A stretch of 64,000 nucleotides of DNA, taken from assembly GCF_003261175.1 (NCBI RefSeq), contig NZ_QLNP01000067.1, forward strand, positions 124,001 to 188,000. Reading direction: 5' to 3'. A program made the translations under genes and the position numbers. The stretch comes from Arthrobacter globiformis (GTDB lineage: Bacteria; Actinomycetota; Actinomycetes; Actinomycetales; Micrococcaceae). The notes beneath the pieces are model-generated. The model was given only the letters and a program-made list of their open reading frames with translations, searched no databases and was not told the origin of the DNA. This document shows positions 52,286-60,881 of the stretch, in pieces; positions within the stretch are counted from its first letter, which is position 1; each line of letters begins with the position of its first letter.

Positions 52286-53965
52286 TTATGGCTGGGGTGT
52301 GAGGATCCGGTTGAGGTCGCCTTGGGTGACGGACTTAGTCCGGTCGAACCGGGGGTCGTTCCTGAGTTCCTTGACCAGGCCCACGCCTAGGAGGGCGACG
52401 ATCACGGTGAACGGCAGGGCCGAGAGCATGGCGGCCTGCTGGAGGGCGCCCAGACCGCCGACGATGAGGAGCACCACGGCGCACAGGCCGGTCAAGAGCC
52501 CCCAGATAGTCAGGACAGGCTTGGTGGGGTTTAGTGTTCCGCGGGAGGACATCATGCTCAGGACGAAGGTGTTCGCGTCCGCGCCGGAGACGAAGTACAT
52601 CACTACCAGGATGATGGCGACGATGGAGGTGAGGCCGGACAGGGGAAGTTCGGCGAGCGTGGCGAAGAAGGCGGAGTTGACGTCGTCGAGGGCGGCGGCG
52701 CCGATCTTCCCGCCGTTTTCCATGTCGAACTTGATGGCCGTGCCGCCAAAGATGGTGAACCAGACGAAGAAGACGACGCTGGGGACGATCATGACGCCTG
52801 CGACGAATTCGCGGATGGTTCGTCCCTTGGAGATCTTGGCGAGGAATACGCCGACGAAGGCGCCCCAGCTCAGCCACCAGGCCATCATGAAGTAAGTCCA
52901 CCACTGCATCCACTGGACATCCTCGGGTGTGCCTGGGGTGAGCAGGCTGACGGCGAAGAAGTCGCTGAGGTATGTGCCGAGGGAGCGGAAGAAGAGGTTG
53001 GAGATGAAGTTGGTGGGTCCGGTGAATAGCACATAGAGTCCGAGCCCGACGGACAGAACCATGGTGCCCTGGCTGAGGTACTTGACGCCGCGGTTGACGC
53101 CGGACAGGGCTGACAGTGTGAAGATCACGGTGATGACGGCGATGATGAGGATCTGTCCCAGCAGGCTGGAGGGAATGCCGAATACACGGTTTACTCCTTC
53201 GCCGATCTGCGAGGCGCCGAGTCCCAGGGACGTGGTGGTTCCGAACAGCGTGGCGATGATGGCGAAGACGTCGATCATCTTGCCGAACCAGCCATCGACC
53301 AGCTTGCCGAAAATCGGGCGGAGCATGGGGGACACCAGGCCGGGGTTGTTGCGGCAGTGTGTGGAGTAAGCGATTGCGAGGCCGAAGACCCCGAAGACTG
53401 CCCAGGCGTGCGGGCCCCAGTCGAAGTAGGAGAACTGCATGGCGCGGATCGCGGCGTCCATGGTGCCGGCTTGGGCGAGGCCGTGCGGCGGGGAAGCGAA
53501 GTGGGAGATGGGTTCGGCGACGCCGTAGCTGATGAGTCCGATTCCCATGACTGCTGAGAGGATCATTGCCAGCCATGCCCAGGTGCTGAACTCGGGCTTG
53601 GCGTCCTGGGCGCCGAGGCGGAGGCGTCCGAACCGGCTGACGGCGACGTAGATGAGCAGTCCGATGCAGCCGAGGGTAACCACCAGGTAGCTCCAGCCGA
53701 CGCTCTGAGCTACCCAGTCCATGGCTGCGGTCATCACGCCATTGAGGCTTGTGGAGGAGAGGGATGCCCAGGCCGTGAAGGCGCCGATGAGTCCGACTGA
53801 CGTCCAAAAGACGGCCCCGGGCCTGTTTCGAAGGCGGTCCGCCTCGGCCAGGGATGTTTCGGTTATTGGTCGGGTGCCGTTGGGGGAGGCAAGGATGGTT
53901 GGGCTTTCGTCCGTGCCTGGGCTTTTCGTTTCCATCAGGTCCTCGGCATTTTGTGTGTGGGTCAT
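52286..53965 (-). CDS. BCCT-family betaine/carnitine/choline transporter
   Basis: About 559 residues from ATG 53965 (SD TGGAG; an upstream ATG at 53983 is possible). Twelve membrane helices are evident. BCCT signatures include GIGLISYGVAEPISHF, the FDWGPHAWAVFG Trp/Gly stretch and WTYFMMAWWLSWGAFVGVFLA. These carriers import quaternary ammonium or zwitterionic compounds with Na+ or H+. The island context suggests import of an N-methylated or betaine-like substrate such as trigonelline; the exact ligand cannot be told. Confidence 0.9.
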   Translation of the reverse strand: MTHTQNAEDLMETKSPGTDESPTILASPNGTRPITETSLAEADRLRNRPGAVFWTSVGLIGAFTAWASLSSTSLNGVMTAAMDWVAQSVGWSYLVVTLGCIGLLIYVAVSRFGRLRLGAQDAKPEFSTWAWLAMILSAVMGIGLISYGVAEPISHFASPPHGLAQAGTMDAAIRAMQFSYFDWGPHAWAVFGVFGLAIAYSTHCRNNPGLVSPMLRPIFGKLVDGWFGKMIDVFAIIATLFGTTTSLGLGASQIGEGVNRVFGIPSSLLGQILIIAVITVIFTLSALSGVNRGVKYLSQGTMVLSVGLGLYVLFTGPTNFISNLFFRSLGTYLSDFFAVSLLTPGTPEDVQWMQWWTYFMMAWWLSWGAFVGVFLAKISKGRTIREFVAGVMIVPSVVFFVWFTIFGGTAIKFDMENGGKIGAAALDDVNSAFFATLAELPLSGLTSIVAIILVVMYFVSGADANTFVLSMMSSRGTLNPTKPVLTIWGLLTGLCAVVLLIVGGLGALQQAAMLSALPFTVIVALLGVGLVKELRNDPRFDRTKSVTQGDLNRILTPQP

Positions 53966-54083
53966 GGCGTACTCCAGATGCAAGGTTGCATGGGGTTGAA
54001 GTTGGTGATTCCCGGGCGGGGGGGACCCGGGTGTCTGGCCCGCCGGCTGCTGGCCGGGTCAGGACGATGATGGCACCTGAGGG

Positions 54084-55034
54084 TCAGAGTTCCTCGAGCT
54101 GCGCACCGTCGAAGAAGAGGCCTGCCTTGTAGATCATGGGGTCCACGTCGGCGACTTCGGCGTGCCGGACCCGGCCGACGAAGATCGTGTGGGTTTTGGC
54201 CTGGAAGCGCTCCTTTATTTCCGCCTCCAGCGATGCTGCAGACCCGTCGATGAGCGGTACGCCGTTGGGGCCGGCATGCCATTCCAGATCGGCGAACTTG
54301 TCCTGGGTCTTCGAAGCGAAGGTCTTGACCGTCCCAAGCTGGTTGTTGCTGAGGATGTTGATTCCAAAGTGCGAGGACTGGAACAGCGCGGGGTACGTCG
54401 ACGACGTCTTCTGGACGCAGACGAGAACCAGCGGCGGGTCCAGGGAAATGGACGCGTAGGAGTTGGCGGCAAGACCCTTGGGGGTGCCCTCCTCGTCAAC
54501 GGTGGTCACGACAGTGACGCCGGTGATGAACTGCCGGTTGAATCCCTTCATGATGTCCTGCGGAAGGTTGCCGGACAGGTTGTCAACGATGACATCCGGG
54601 GTTTCATCCTCGAAGGCGGAGCCGAGGGACGGGATGCCCACGTGGGCGAGAAGTTCGACGGCGTCCCAGGTCACCTGTTCGTAGGCGATGCGCCCGTCCC
54701 GGAGAGTCAGCGCATTGGAGCCGCGGGTTTCCACGACGCGGCCTGTGGGCGGGACACCCCGAAGGGGGTGGGTGAAGGTTCCAGTCGACTTCCAGAAGAT
54801 GGCCATGTCATCACCGCTGGCGATGACTTTCTCGATGCGGGTGGTCAGGTCGGGAAAAGCGGCCCGGACATCGAGGATTTCCTGCTGCAGTTCCTTCAGT
54901 CCGCACACCTTCTTCGTGCCGGTGCTCTCACGCTGGTAGTCGGCGGTCACGATCGCGTCGAACGCGGTGACATCACCCTCGTCCCAAGCTGCGGTCCAAG
55001 CGGCGGTTACGGCGTCGTTGAGTGTCTCTTGCAT
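54084..55034 (-). CDS. SnoaL-like / flavin reductase fusion protein
   Basis: 316 residues from ATG 55034. Residues 1-140 form a SnoaL/ester-cyclase-like domain (AAWTAAWDEGDVTAFDAIVT, FWKSTGTFTHPLRGVPPTGR). Residues 160-316 are a split-barrel flavin reductase (FNRQFITGVTVVTTVDEEGT, GLAANSYASISLDPPLVLVC, HFGINILSNNQ, HTIFVGRV). It probably supplies reduced flavin to the luciferase-like monooxygenase at 59618-60685. The fusion with SnoaL is unusual. It is divergent from the GntR gene and heads the BCCT-gabD unit. Confidence 0.82.
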   Translation of the reverse strand: MQETLNDAVTAAWTAAWDEGDVTAFDAIVTADYQRESTGTKKVCGLKELQQEILDVRAAFPDLTTRIEKVIASGDDMAIFWKSTGTFTHPLRGVPPTGRVVETRGSNALTLRDGRIAYEQVTWDAVELLAHVGIPSLGSAFEDETPDVIVDNLSGNLPQDIMKGFNRQFITGVTVVTTVDEEGTPKGLAANSYASISLDPPLVLVCVQKTSSTYPALFQSSHFGINILSNNQLGTVKTFASKTQDKFADLEWHAGPNGVPLIDGSAASLEAEIKERFQAKTHTIFVGRVRHAEVADVDPMIYKAGLFFDGAQLEEL

Positions 55035-55116
55035 GCCACAACGGTAAGGCCGGGTGTGATCTACGTCAATAGCTACACCCGAAAACGCCACTAGACCCCT
55101 AAAAGACAGCAGTCTC

Positions 55117-55146
55117 TTGACGGCCGTGTTGTATGCAACGTAGGTT
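55117..55146 (+). promoter_or_regulatory. GntR-gene promoter with embedded operator, apparently leaderless
   Basis: TTGACG (55117-55122) and TAGGTT (55141-55146) are separated by 18 bases, and the ATG at 55153 lies only six bases after the -10, so the mRNA may be leaderless. The near-palindrome GTTGTATGCAAC (55128-55139) sits between the two boxes, a position suited to autorepression by the GntR protein. Confidence 0.5.
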
Positions 55147-55152
55147 TGATGC

Positions 55153-55860
55153 ATGCAAGAAGTCATTCAGTTGCGAAAGGGCGTTCCGGCGTCCGCGAAC
55201 CAGGCCAGCATTTTGGACAAGCTCCGGAAGCTGGTCCTCAGCGGCGAGTATCCTCCGGGAGCGCCTCTGCCGGAGCTCTTCCTTGCCGACCAGTTCGAGG
55301 TGAGCCGGACACCGGTGCGTGAAGCCTTGAAGCAGCTGGAAAACGAGGGCCTGGTGGAGATCAGGCCCAAGGTAGGGACCTTCGTCCGAATCCCGACCCG
55401 GCGCGAGATCGTTGAGCTCTTCCAGCTCAAGGAGAGCCTCGAAGGTCTGGCCGCCAGCCTCCTCGCCCGGCGCGGTACGGTGCCGGAGCTTGACATCCTC
55501 AAGCGCAACATCGAGGAATCAGAGCGTGCTGAGCGACGTGCTGACGCCGCGACATACGCCGAACTCGTCCACGAGTTCCACTGGACGATTGTCAAGGGTT
55601 CGGATAACTCCAAGCTCGCCGAGCACTACGGGCGCCTCATGAACCAGCTTGCCTACCACCGGATTGTCCTCGAAACCGTTGAGCGTCCGGCCCGGATGCG
55701 CGCTTCCATCCGCGAACACCAGTCTGTGGTCGATGCCCTCATGGAAAAAGACCCTGTTGGCGCCGAGCTCGCCATGCGGGGCCACGTCAGCGCCTCCAGC
55801 TTGGCCGCGGCACGGGGCGCAGACACCGGCAACGCCGCCGGCGAAAAAACACAAGCTTAG
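55153..55860 (+). CDS. GntR-family (FadR/FCD) transcriptional regulator
   Basis: 235 residues. The N-terminal winged helix (LRKLVLSGEYPPGAPLPE, FEVSRTPVREALKQLENEGL, VEIRPKVGTFVR) is classic GntR, and the C-terminal all-helical FCD domain has metal-ligand-type histidines (VHEFHWTIV, HYGRLMNQLAYHRIV, EHQSVVDAL). It lies at the divergent centre of the catabolic island and likely senses a pathway substrate or intermediate. Gene start overlaps its own promoter; no separate leader. Confidence 0.9.
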   Translation: MQEVIQLRKGVPASANQASILDKLRKLVLSGEYPPGAPLPELFLADQFEVSRTPVREALKQLENEGLVEIRPKVGTFVRIPTRREIVELFQLKESLEGLAASLLARRGTVPELDILKRNIEESERAERRADAATYAELVHEFHWTIVKGSDNSKLAEHYGRLMNQLAYHRIVLETVERPARMRASIREHQSVVDALMEKDPVGAELAMRGHVSASSLAAARGADTGNAAGEKTQA

Positions 55861-55913
55861 TCACCGAAGGGAACCCCATGACTGCCACTAGCTCCCCAAA
55901 GAAGGGTTGAACC

Positions 55914-56582
55914 GTGTCCGAGACAACAATCATCCCCGTGGCCGAAGGAACCAACCTCGCGTCGGCGATTGAAGAACTCGCCCGGGAAGTCGGGGTCCGC
56001 AAGGTCACCGTGCTGACGGAGGAAATCCTCCGTGACGGGTCGGGAGCCCTGGCCACCAGCGTGACCAGGGCTGCCGCCGCCGCCGTCATCCGCAACCCAT
56101 GGAGCGGCTCGGCTGTCTCCACTGACCTGGCACCCGAAACCGAACGCATAGCTCCCGTTCTCGCCAAAGTTCTCACCGACCGCCTCACAGCAGCCCTCGG
56201 AGGCGCCGGCGAGATCGAGGCGTTCGGCAAATCCGCCGTTGTCGGGCTGAAGGGCGAAGTTGAACACGCCGCAGCGCTCATCCACACGCCCTACTTCGGA
56301 AACCTGGTCCGTGAGTTCCTCGAAGGCACATCAATCCTCTCCTTCTCGGACGAACGGGCAGAGCCCGGAACCACGATCGCCGTGCCGATGTGGCACAAGG
56401 AAGCCGCCTCCACACGAAGCCACTACCAGACCCTGACGCTGAACCTGAGCGATGCACCCCACCCCGACGAGATAGTTGTCATCGCCGCCGCCTCAACCGG
56501 TTCGCGCCCGCATCCCCGCATCGGTGACCGAACCACCGACCGACCCGTAACCGCTGAAATCCTGGAGGGAATCCTGCCGTGA
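55914..56582 (+). CDS. DUF1185 'amino acid synthesis' family protein (first copy)
   Basis: 222 residues from GTG 55914 (SD GAAGGG), following a 10-codon mini-ORF (55878-55910, MTATSSPKKG). The body matches the DUF1185 family: VRKVTVLTEEILRDGSG, AAAAVIRNPWSG, EAFGKSAVVGLKGEVEHAAAL and SDAPHPDEIVVIAAASTGSR. The biochemical role of this family is not well established. The next gene encodes a second, shorter member, and the GTGA overlap shows coupled translation, so the two may form a heteromer. Confidence 0.8.
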   Translation: MSETTIIPVAEGTNLASAIEELAREVGVRKVTVLTEEILRDGSGALATSVTRAAAAAVIRNPWSGSAVSTDLAPETERIAPVLAKVLTDRLTAALGGAGEIEAFGKSAVVGLKGEVEHAAALIHTPYFGNLVREFLEGTSILSFSDERAEPGTTIAVPMWHKEAASTRSHYQTLTLNLSDAPHPDEIVVIAAASTGSRPHPRIGDRTTDRPVTAEILEGILP

Positions 56583-57130
56583 AAATCCGCAAAATCGTTA
56601 CCCTGTCCGAAGAAATCCTGACCGAGGGCGGTCGCCCCGTAACCCCCGGAGCCCGGGTCGCGATCGCCGTTGCAGTCGTGGAAAACCCGTGGGCCGGCCA
56701 GGGCTTTGTAGAGGACCTGACCGAAGGCATCGATGCCATCGCCTCGGACCTCGGCGCGCTCCTCGCCCCCAAAGTCATCGAGGTGCTCGGCGCTCCCGTA
56801 GAGGCTTACGGCAAGGCCGCCATCGTCGGCATCGAAGGCGAGATCGAGCACGGCTCGGCGCTGATCCACACGCTGAAGTTCGGTGACCACTACCGCAAGG
56901 CCGCTTCCGCCACCACGCTGCTGCCCGCCGTCGAAAAGCGCGCACCCGCCGGCACGGTCTTCGACATCCCCATGAAGCACATCACCGACGCAACCATCCG
57001 CTCGCACCACCAAAGCGTGGAGGTCCGGGTGGCCGACGCACCCCACCCCGGCGAGATCCTCATCGCCCTGGCCGCGTCCGCGCAGGGACGGCCGCAGGAG
57101 CGCCTGGCGCCCCTGTCCACGGAGCAATGA
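56579..57130 (+). CDS. DUF1185 'amino acid synthesis' family protein (second copy)
   Basis: 183 residues from GTG 56579, overlapping the first copy by four bases. It shares its motifs (RKIVTLSEEILTEGG, VVENPWAGQGFVEDL, EAYGKAAIVGIEGEIEHGSA, ADAPHPGEILIALAASAQG) but lacks ~35 N-terminal residues. Duplication of the family in tandem suggests a two-subunit protein. A role in processing an N-containing intermediate is inferred only from the surrounding enzymes. Confidence 0.8.
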   Translation: MKIRKIVTLSEEILTEGGRPVTPGARVAIAVAVVENPWAGQGFVEDLTEGIDAIASDLGALLAPKVIEVLGAPVEAYGKAAIVGIEGEIEHGSALIHTLKFGDHYRKAASATTLLPAVEKRAPAGTVFDIPMKHITDATIRSHHQSVEVRVADAPHPGEILIALAASAQGRPQERLAPLSTEQ

Positions 57131-57867
57131 CCCAAGTGTCTGAAACGCCCATTGCCCTTCTGCACGGCGTCGGCCTTGACGCCAGCATGTGGGCCCCGGT
57201 TAGGGATGCCCTCAAGCGTGACTCAGTGGCCATCGACCTGCCGGGCCACGGACGGCAGCCAGCCCTGGCGGAACCAACCACCCTGGCCGAACTTGCCGAA
57301 GACGTGCTGGGCCGCCTCCCGGAGCGAAGCCACCTGGTGGGCTTTTCGCTCGGAGCACTGATCGCGCAGTACATCGCCAGGTTCCACCCCGACCGGATCG
57401 CGACTATGACCTGCGTGAACTCCGTCTGCCAGCGCACCGAGGACGAATCAAAGGCCGTCCTCAAGAGGCTGGAGGCGGCAGAGTCGGATTTCCCGGCCAC
57501 CGTCGAAGCCTCCATCGACCGCTGGTACACCGGCACGTCCGTGCCTGAAAGCGTTGTGGAAGCAACGCGCCGCACCCTGGAAGCGAACGACGTCGAATCC
57601 TTTGTGCACGCCTACCGCGTGTTCGCGGTCGGTGACGCGGTCATCGGTCCGGAGCTTGGCAGCGTCCAGGTGCCCACCCTCGCTGTCACCGGTGAGCTGG
57701 ACCCCGGATCAACGCCGGAGATGACCCGGCGCCTGGCAGCAGCGATCCCGGGTGCCAAGAGCCTCGTGGTTCCTGGCGCACGGCACATGCTGCCGGTCCA
57801 GAACGCTGACGTTTTGGCCGGGGCAATTAATGACTTCATCCAAGAATCGGAAGGAGAACGGGCATGA
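57127..57867 (+). CDS. Alpha/beta hydrolase (putative amidohydrolase or esterase)
   Basis: 246 residues. Oxyanion region LLHGVGLDASMWAP, nucleophile elbow VGFSLGALIA (Ser in G-x-S-x-G), acidic residue in VTGELDPGS and histidine in GARHMLPVQN form a standard triad. In pyridine and trigonelline catabolism a hydrolase removes the formamide or N-methylformamide group after ring opening; by position this enzyme is the best candidate. It is coupled by ATGA to both the DUF1185 gene and the aldehyde dehydrogenase gene. Confidence 0.85.
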   Translation: MTQVSETPIALLHGVGLDASMWAPVRDALKRDSVAIDLPGHGRQPALAEPTTLAELAEDVLGRLPERSHLVGFSLGALIAQYIARFHPDRIATMTCVNSVCQRTEDESKAVLKRLEAAESDFPATVEASIDRWYTGTSVPESVVEATRRTLEANDVESFVHAYRVFAVGDAVIGPELGSVQVPTLAVTGELDPGSTPEMTRRLAAAIPGAKSLVVPGARHMLPVQNADVLAGAINDFIQESEGERA

Positions 57868-59345
57868 CGCTCCGACTCGACCACTTCATCGGGGGTACCT
57901 GGTCTGCTCCCGCCGGCGGGGAATACTTCCCCAGTACCAACCCGGCAACGCTCGAGCTGCTGTATGAAGCGGCACGGGGAACCGAAGAGGACGTCCGCCG
58001 CGCCGTGGCAGCAGCCAAGGAAGCGTTCGAATCCCCGCTGTGGCGCGACCTCACGGCCACCAAGCGAGGCCACCTCCTCCGACGCCTCGGCGACCTGATC
58101 GGCGAGCACGCAGACGAGCTCGCGGAGCTGGAAACCCTGGACAACGGCAAGCTGCTGCGCGAGATGCGCGGCCAGCTCGCCTCTCTGCCCGAGTACCTCT
58201 ACTACTACGCCGGGCTGGCGGACAAGGTCCAGGGCAGCCAGATCCCCACCAACTCGATCACCATGCTGAACTACACCCAGCGCGAACCCCTCGGCGTCGT
58301 CGGGGCCATCACCCCCTGGAACTCGCCCCTGACACTGACCACGTCCAAGCTGGCCCCGGCCCTGGCCGCCGGCAACACCGTGGTCATCAAGCCCAGCGAG
58401 TACACCTCGCGGACCATCCTGCGGGTCGCCGAGCTGGCATCCCAAGCAGGGTTCCCCGACGGCGTCGTGAACGTCGTCACCGGCTTCGGGCAGGAAGCCG
58501 GCGCCGCGCTGGTAAGCCACCGCGACCTGGCAAAGATCTCCTTCACCGGATCTACGGCGACCGGTGCCCGCATTGCCGCGGAAACGGCGTCGCGCTTTAT
58601 CGGTTCAACCCTTGAGCTCGGCGGCAAGAGCCCCAACATCGTGTTCGAGGACGCCGACGTGTCCAACGCGGCGATGGGCGTCATCGCCGGGATCTTCGCA
58701 GCAGCGGGCCAGACCTGCATCGCCGGCAGCCGCGTCTTCGCCCACCGCAGCGTCTACGACGAACTCGTCGAACGCGTCGCCGAACGCGCGGCGTCTATCA
58801 TCATCGGTGACCCGCGGCTGGCCACCACCGAACTCGGACCCCTCGCCTTCGGCGCCCAGCTGGACAAAGTGAGCTCCTACGTGGACATCGGCGTCAGCGA
58901 GGGCGCGACAGTCCGGACCGGAGGCAAGCGCCCAGACATCGAACTCCCGGGTTACTTCTTCGCACCCACCGTCCTGACCGACGTCGACAACTCCATGCGC
59001 GTCGTACGGGAAGAGATTTTTGGACCGGTCGCCGCAATCATGCCCTTCGACTCCGAGGACGAGGTTGTCGGCCTCGCCAACGACACCGAGTACGGGCTCG
59101 CTGCCGGCATATGGACGCAGAACCTGGCCCGGGCCCACAGGATGGCCCGCCGGCTGGAAGCAGGCACGGTGTGGGTCAACACTTACCGCGCCATGTCCCC
59201 GATGTCGCCGCGGCAGGGGTTCAAGAACTCCGGTGTTGGCATCGAGCACGGACTCGAGTCCATGCACGACTACACCCGGCTCAAGAGCGTCTGGATCAAC
59301 ACCGACGAAGGTCCCGTCTCCGACCCGTTCGTCCTGCGCAGCTAA
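57864..59345 (+). CDS. Aldehyde dehydrogenase
   Basis: 493 residues with the full ALDH motif set: GAITPWNSPLTLTTSKLAPA, FTGSTATGARIA, catalytic Glu in ELGGKSPNIVFEDAD, catalytic Cys in GQTCIAGSR and the late EEIFGPVAAIMPF. It is a different subfamily from the gabD product at 50.7 kb and probably oxidises the unsaturated or amido-aldehyde formed by ring cleavage. It shares a four-base overlap with the hydrolase gene and precedes the tautomerase gene. Confidence 0.88.
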   Translation: MTLRLDHFIGGTWSAPAGGEYFPSTNPATLELLYEAARGTEEDVRRAVAAAKEAFESPLWRDLTATKRGHLLRRLGDLIGEHADELAELETLDNGKLLREMRGQLASLPEYLYYYAGLADKVQGSQIPTNSITMLNYTQREPLGVVGAITPWNSPLTLTTSKLAPALAAGNTVVIKPSEYTSRTILRVAELASQAGFPDGVVNVVTGFGQEAGAALVSHRDLAKISFTGSTATGARIAAETASRFIGSTLELGGKSPNIVFEDADVSNAAMGVIAGIFAAAGQTCIAGSRVFAHRSVYDELVERVAERAASIIIGDPRLATTELGPLAFGAQLDKVSSYVDIGVSEGATVRTGGKRPDIELPGYFFAPTVLTDVDNSMRVVREEIFGPVAAIMPFDSEDEVVGLANDTEYGLAAGIWTQNLARAHRMARRLEAGTVWVNTYRAMSPMSPRQGFKNSGVGIEHGLESMHDYTRLKSVWINTDEGPVSDPFVLRS

Positions 59346-59356
59346 AGGAACCCGAA

Positions 59357-59557
59357 ATGCCTCTCATCGAAGTGTCCATCGCCCGGGGCCGGACCCCCGA
59401 GCAGCTCCGCTCGCTCATCAACGAGCTGCACCTGGCCGCAGAAAAAGCTGTCGGGGCGGTCCCTGAAAACACCACCGTCATCGTCCGCGAAATCGAACAC
59501 GAGCACTGGTCCCGCGGCAACCAAACCATCGCCGAACGCAACGCGGCTGCCACCTAG
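59357..59557 (+). CDS. 4-oxalocrotonate tautomerase-family protein
   Basis: 66 residues starting MPLIEVSIARGRTPEQLRSL; Pro-2 would become the N-terminal catalytic base after Met removal. AAAGGAA precedes the ATG. Size and sequence (IARGRTPEQL, NTTVIVREIEHEHWSRG) fit the small tautomerases that isomerise enols or dienols in ring-degradation pathways. It could convert an enamide or enol intermediate made by the monooxygenase. Confidence 0.85.
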   Translation: MPLIEVSIARGRTPEQLRSLINELHLAAEKAVGAVPENTTVIVREIEHEHWSRGNQTIAERNAAAT

Positions 59558-59617
59558 GCAGGCTGCAGCCACCAATTTACGCGCAGGCGAAAATCGCCGC
59601 AGAACGAAGGAGTAACA

Positions 59618-60685
59618 ATGCGCTTTTCCCTCTTCGTCCACATGGAACGATGGGACGATTCCGTCTCCTACCAGGAATGCTTCGAGAACCTGACGGAACT
59701 CAGCCTCATCGCGGAGGCCGGCGGCTTCAGTACCGTCTGGATCGGCGAGCACCACTCCATGGAATACACCATCTCACCGAGCCCCATGCCCCAGCTCGCC
59801 TACCTGGCGGCGCGGACCTCGAAAATCCGTCTGGGCGCCGGGACCATCATCGCGCCGTTCTGGAACCCGCTCCGGGTAGCGGGCGAGTGCGCGCTCCTGG
59901 ACGTCATCAGCAACGGCCGGATGGAAGTGGGCCTGGCCCGCGGCGCCTACCAGTTCGAATTTGACCGGATGCTGGGCGGCATGTCAGCGGTCGACGGCGG
60001 CAAGCACCTCCGCGAGCTCGTCCCGGCAGTCCGCGCCCTCTGGGAAGGCGACTACGCTCACGACGGCGAGGTCTGGCAGTTCCCCACCTCCACCAGCATC
60101 CCCAAGCCCGTCCAAAAGCCGACCCCGCCCATGTGGATCGCAGCCCGCGACATCTCCTCCCACGAGTTCGCCGTCGCTAACGGGTGCAACGTCATGGTCA
60201 CGCCCCTGATGAAGGGCGACGAGGAAGTCGAAGACCTGGCACGCAAGTTCGACACCGCCGTGGAGAACAACCCCGGCGTCCCCCGCCCCGACCTCATGGT
60301 CCTCCGGCACACCCACGTCCACTCCGCCGACGAGCCCGAAGGCTGGCGCCGCCCCGCCGAAGGCATCAACAAGTTCTACCGCACCTTCGACGCCTGGTTC
60401 GGCAACAAGACCACCCCCGTCAACGGCTTCCTCGAGCCCAGCCCCGAAGAAAAGTTCGCCGAGCGTCCGGAATTCAGTCCCGAATCCCTCCACAAGACCG
60501 CCATGATCGGGACGCCCGACGAAGTCATCGAACGCCTCCGTCGCTACGAGGCACTTGGCGTCACTGAATTCAGCGTCTGGTCTGACAACAGCCTCACCCA
60601 CGAAGAAAAGAAGCGCTCACTCGAGCTCTTCATCGAACATGTGGTACCGGCCTTCCAGGAACAACCCGCCGCCGTTTCCATCTGA
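59618..60685 (+). CDS. Luciferase-like flavin-dependent monooxygenase (putative ring-cleaving)
   Basis: 355 residues with GAAGGAG upstream. The LLM fold is evident: MRFSLFVHMERWDD at the start, AEAGGFSTVWIGEHHSMEY (the conserved EHH), RLGAGTIIAPFWNPLRVAGE, then LLDVISNGRMEVGLARGAYQFEFDRMLGG. Group members include bacterial luciferase and the pyridine and trigonelline ring-cleaving oxygenases. It needs reduced flavin, likely from the fused reductase at 54084. It is the last gene of the plus-strand operon. Confidence 0.88.
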   Translation: MRFSLFVHMERWDDSVSYQECFENLTELSLIAEAGGFSTVWIGEHHSMEYTISPSPMPQLAYLAARTSKIRLGAGTIIAPFWNPLRVAGECALLDVISNGRMEVGLARGAYQFEFDRMLGGMSAVDGGKHLRELVPAVRALWEGDYAHDGEVWQFPTSTSIPKPVQKPTPPMWIAARDISSHEFAVANGCNVMVTPLMKGDEEVEDLARKFDTAVENNPGVPRPDLMVLRHTHVHSADEPEGWRRPAEGINKFYRTFDAWFGNKTTPVNGFLEPSPEEKFAERPEFSPESLHKTAMIGTPDEVIERLRRYEALGVTEFSVWSDNSLTHEEKKRSLELFIEHVVPAFQEQPAAVSI

Positions 60686-60770
60686 CACTACGTACACAGC
60701 CGTAAGGAGCTAATTCCTTCGCCCCCCAGGCTGCGGAGAGTCGGTACAACCTTCATGCTGAACCAACCGA

Positions 60771-60800
60771 GTCATTAGTAACACCGTCATTACTAACACC
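60771..60800. repeat. Tandem 15-base repeat, possible operator
   Basis: GTCATTAGTAACACC and GTCATTACTAACACC are adjacent direct repeats differing at one base. Each contains a short palindromic centre (TTAGTAA or TTACTAA). No matching copy was noticed elsewhere in the window. Confidence 0.45.
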
Positions 60801-60850
60801 CCGGTCTTTGGACCGTGTGATACTTTTACTCCCTCTCTCGGCTGGTGGTA

Positions 60851-60881
60851 CCGGCGGAAATGAGGATCTCGTTTCCGCCGG
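60851..60881. terminator. Inverted repeat, possible terminator of the catabolic operon
   Basis: A perfect 10-bp stem (CCGGCGGAAA, 60851-60860, with TTTCCGCCGG, 60872-60881) and an 11-base loop. It lacks a clear T tract after the stem, so terminator function is uncertain; a protein-binding palindrome is the alternative. Confidence 0.45.

Noticed and set aside
52335-53807. 490-codon minus-strand frame overlapping the BCCT gene
   Set aside because: Arg/His-rich alternative frame of a membrane-protein gene; the BCCT frame has twelve helices and family motifs.
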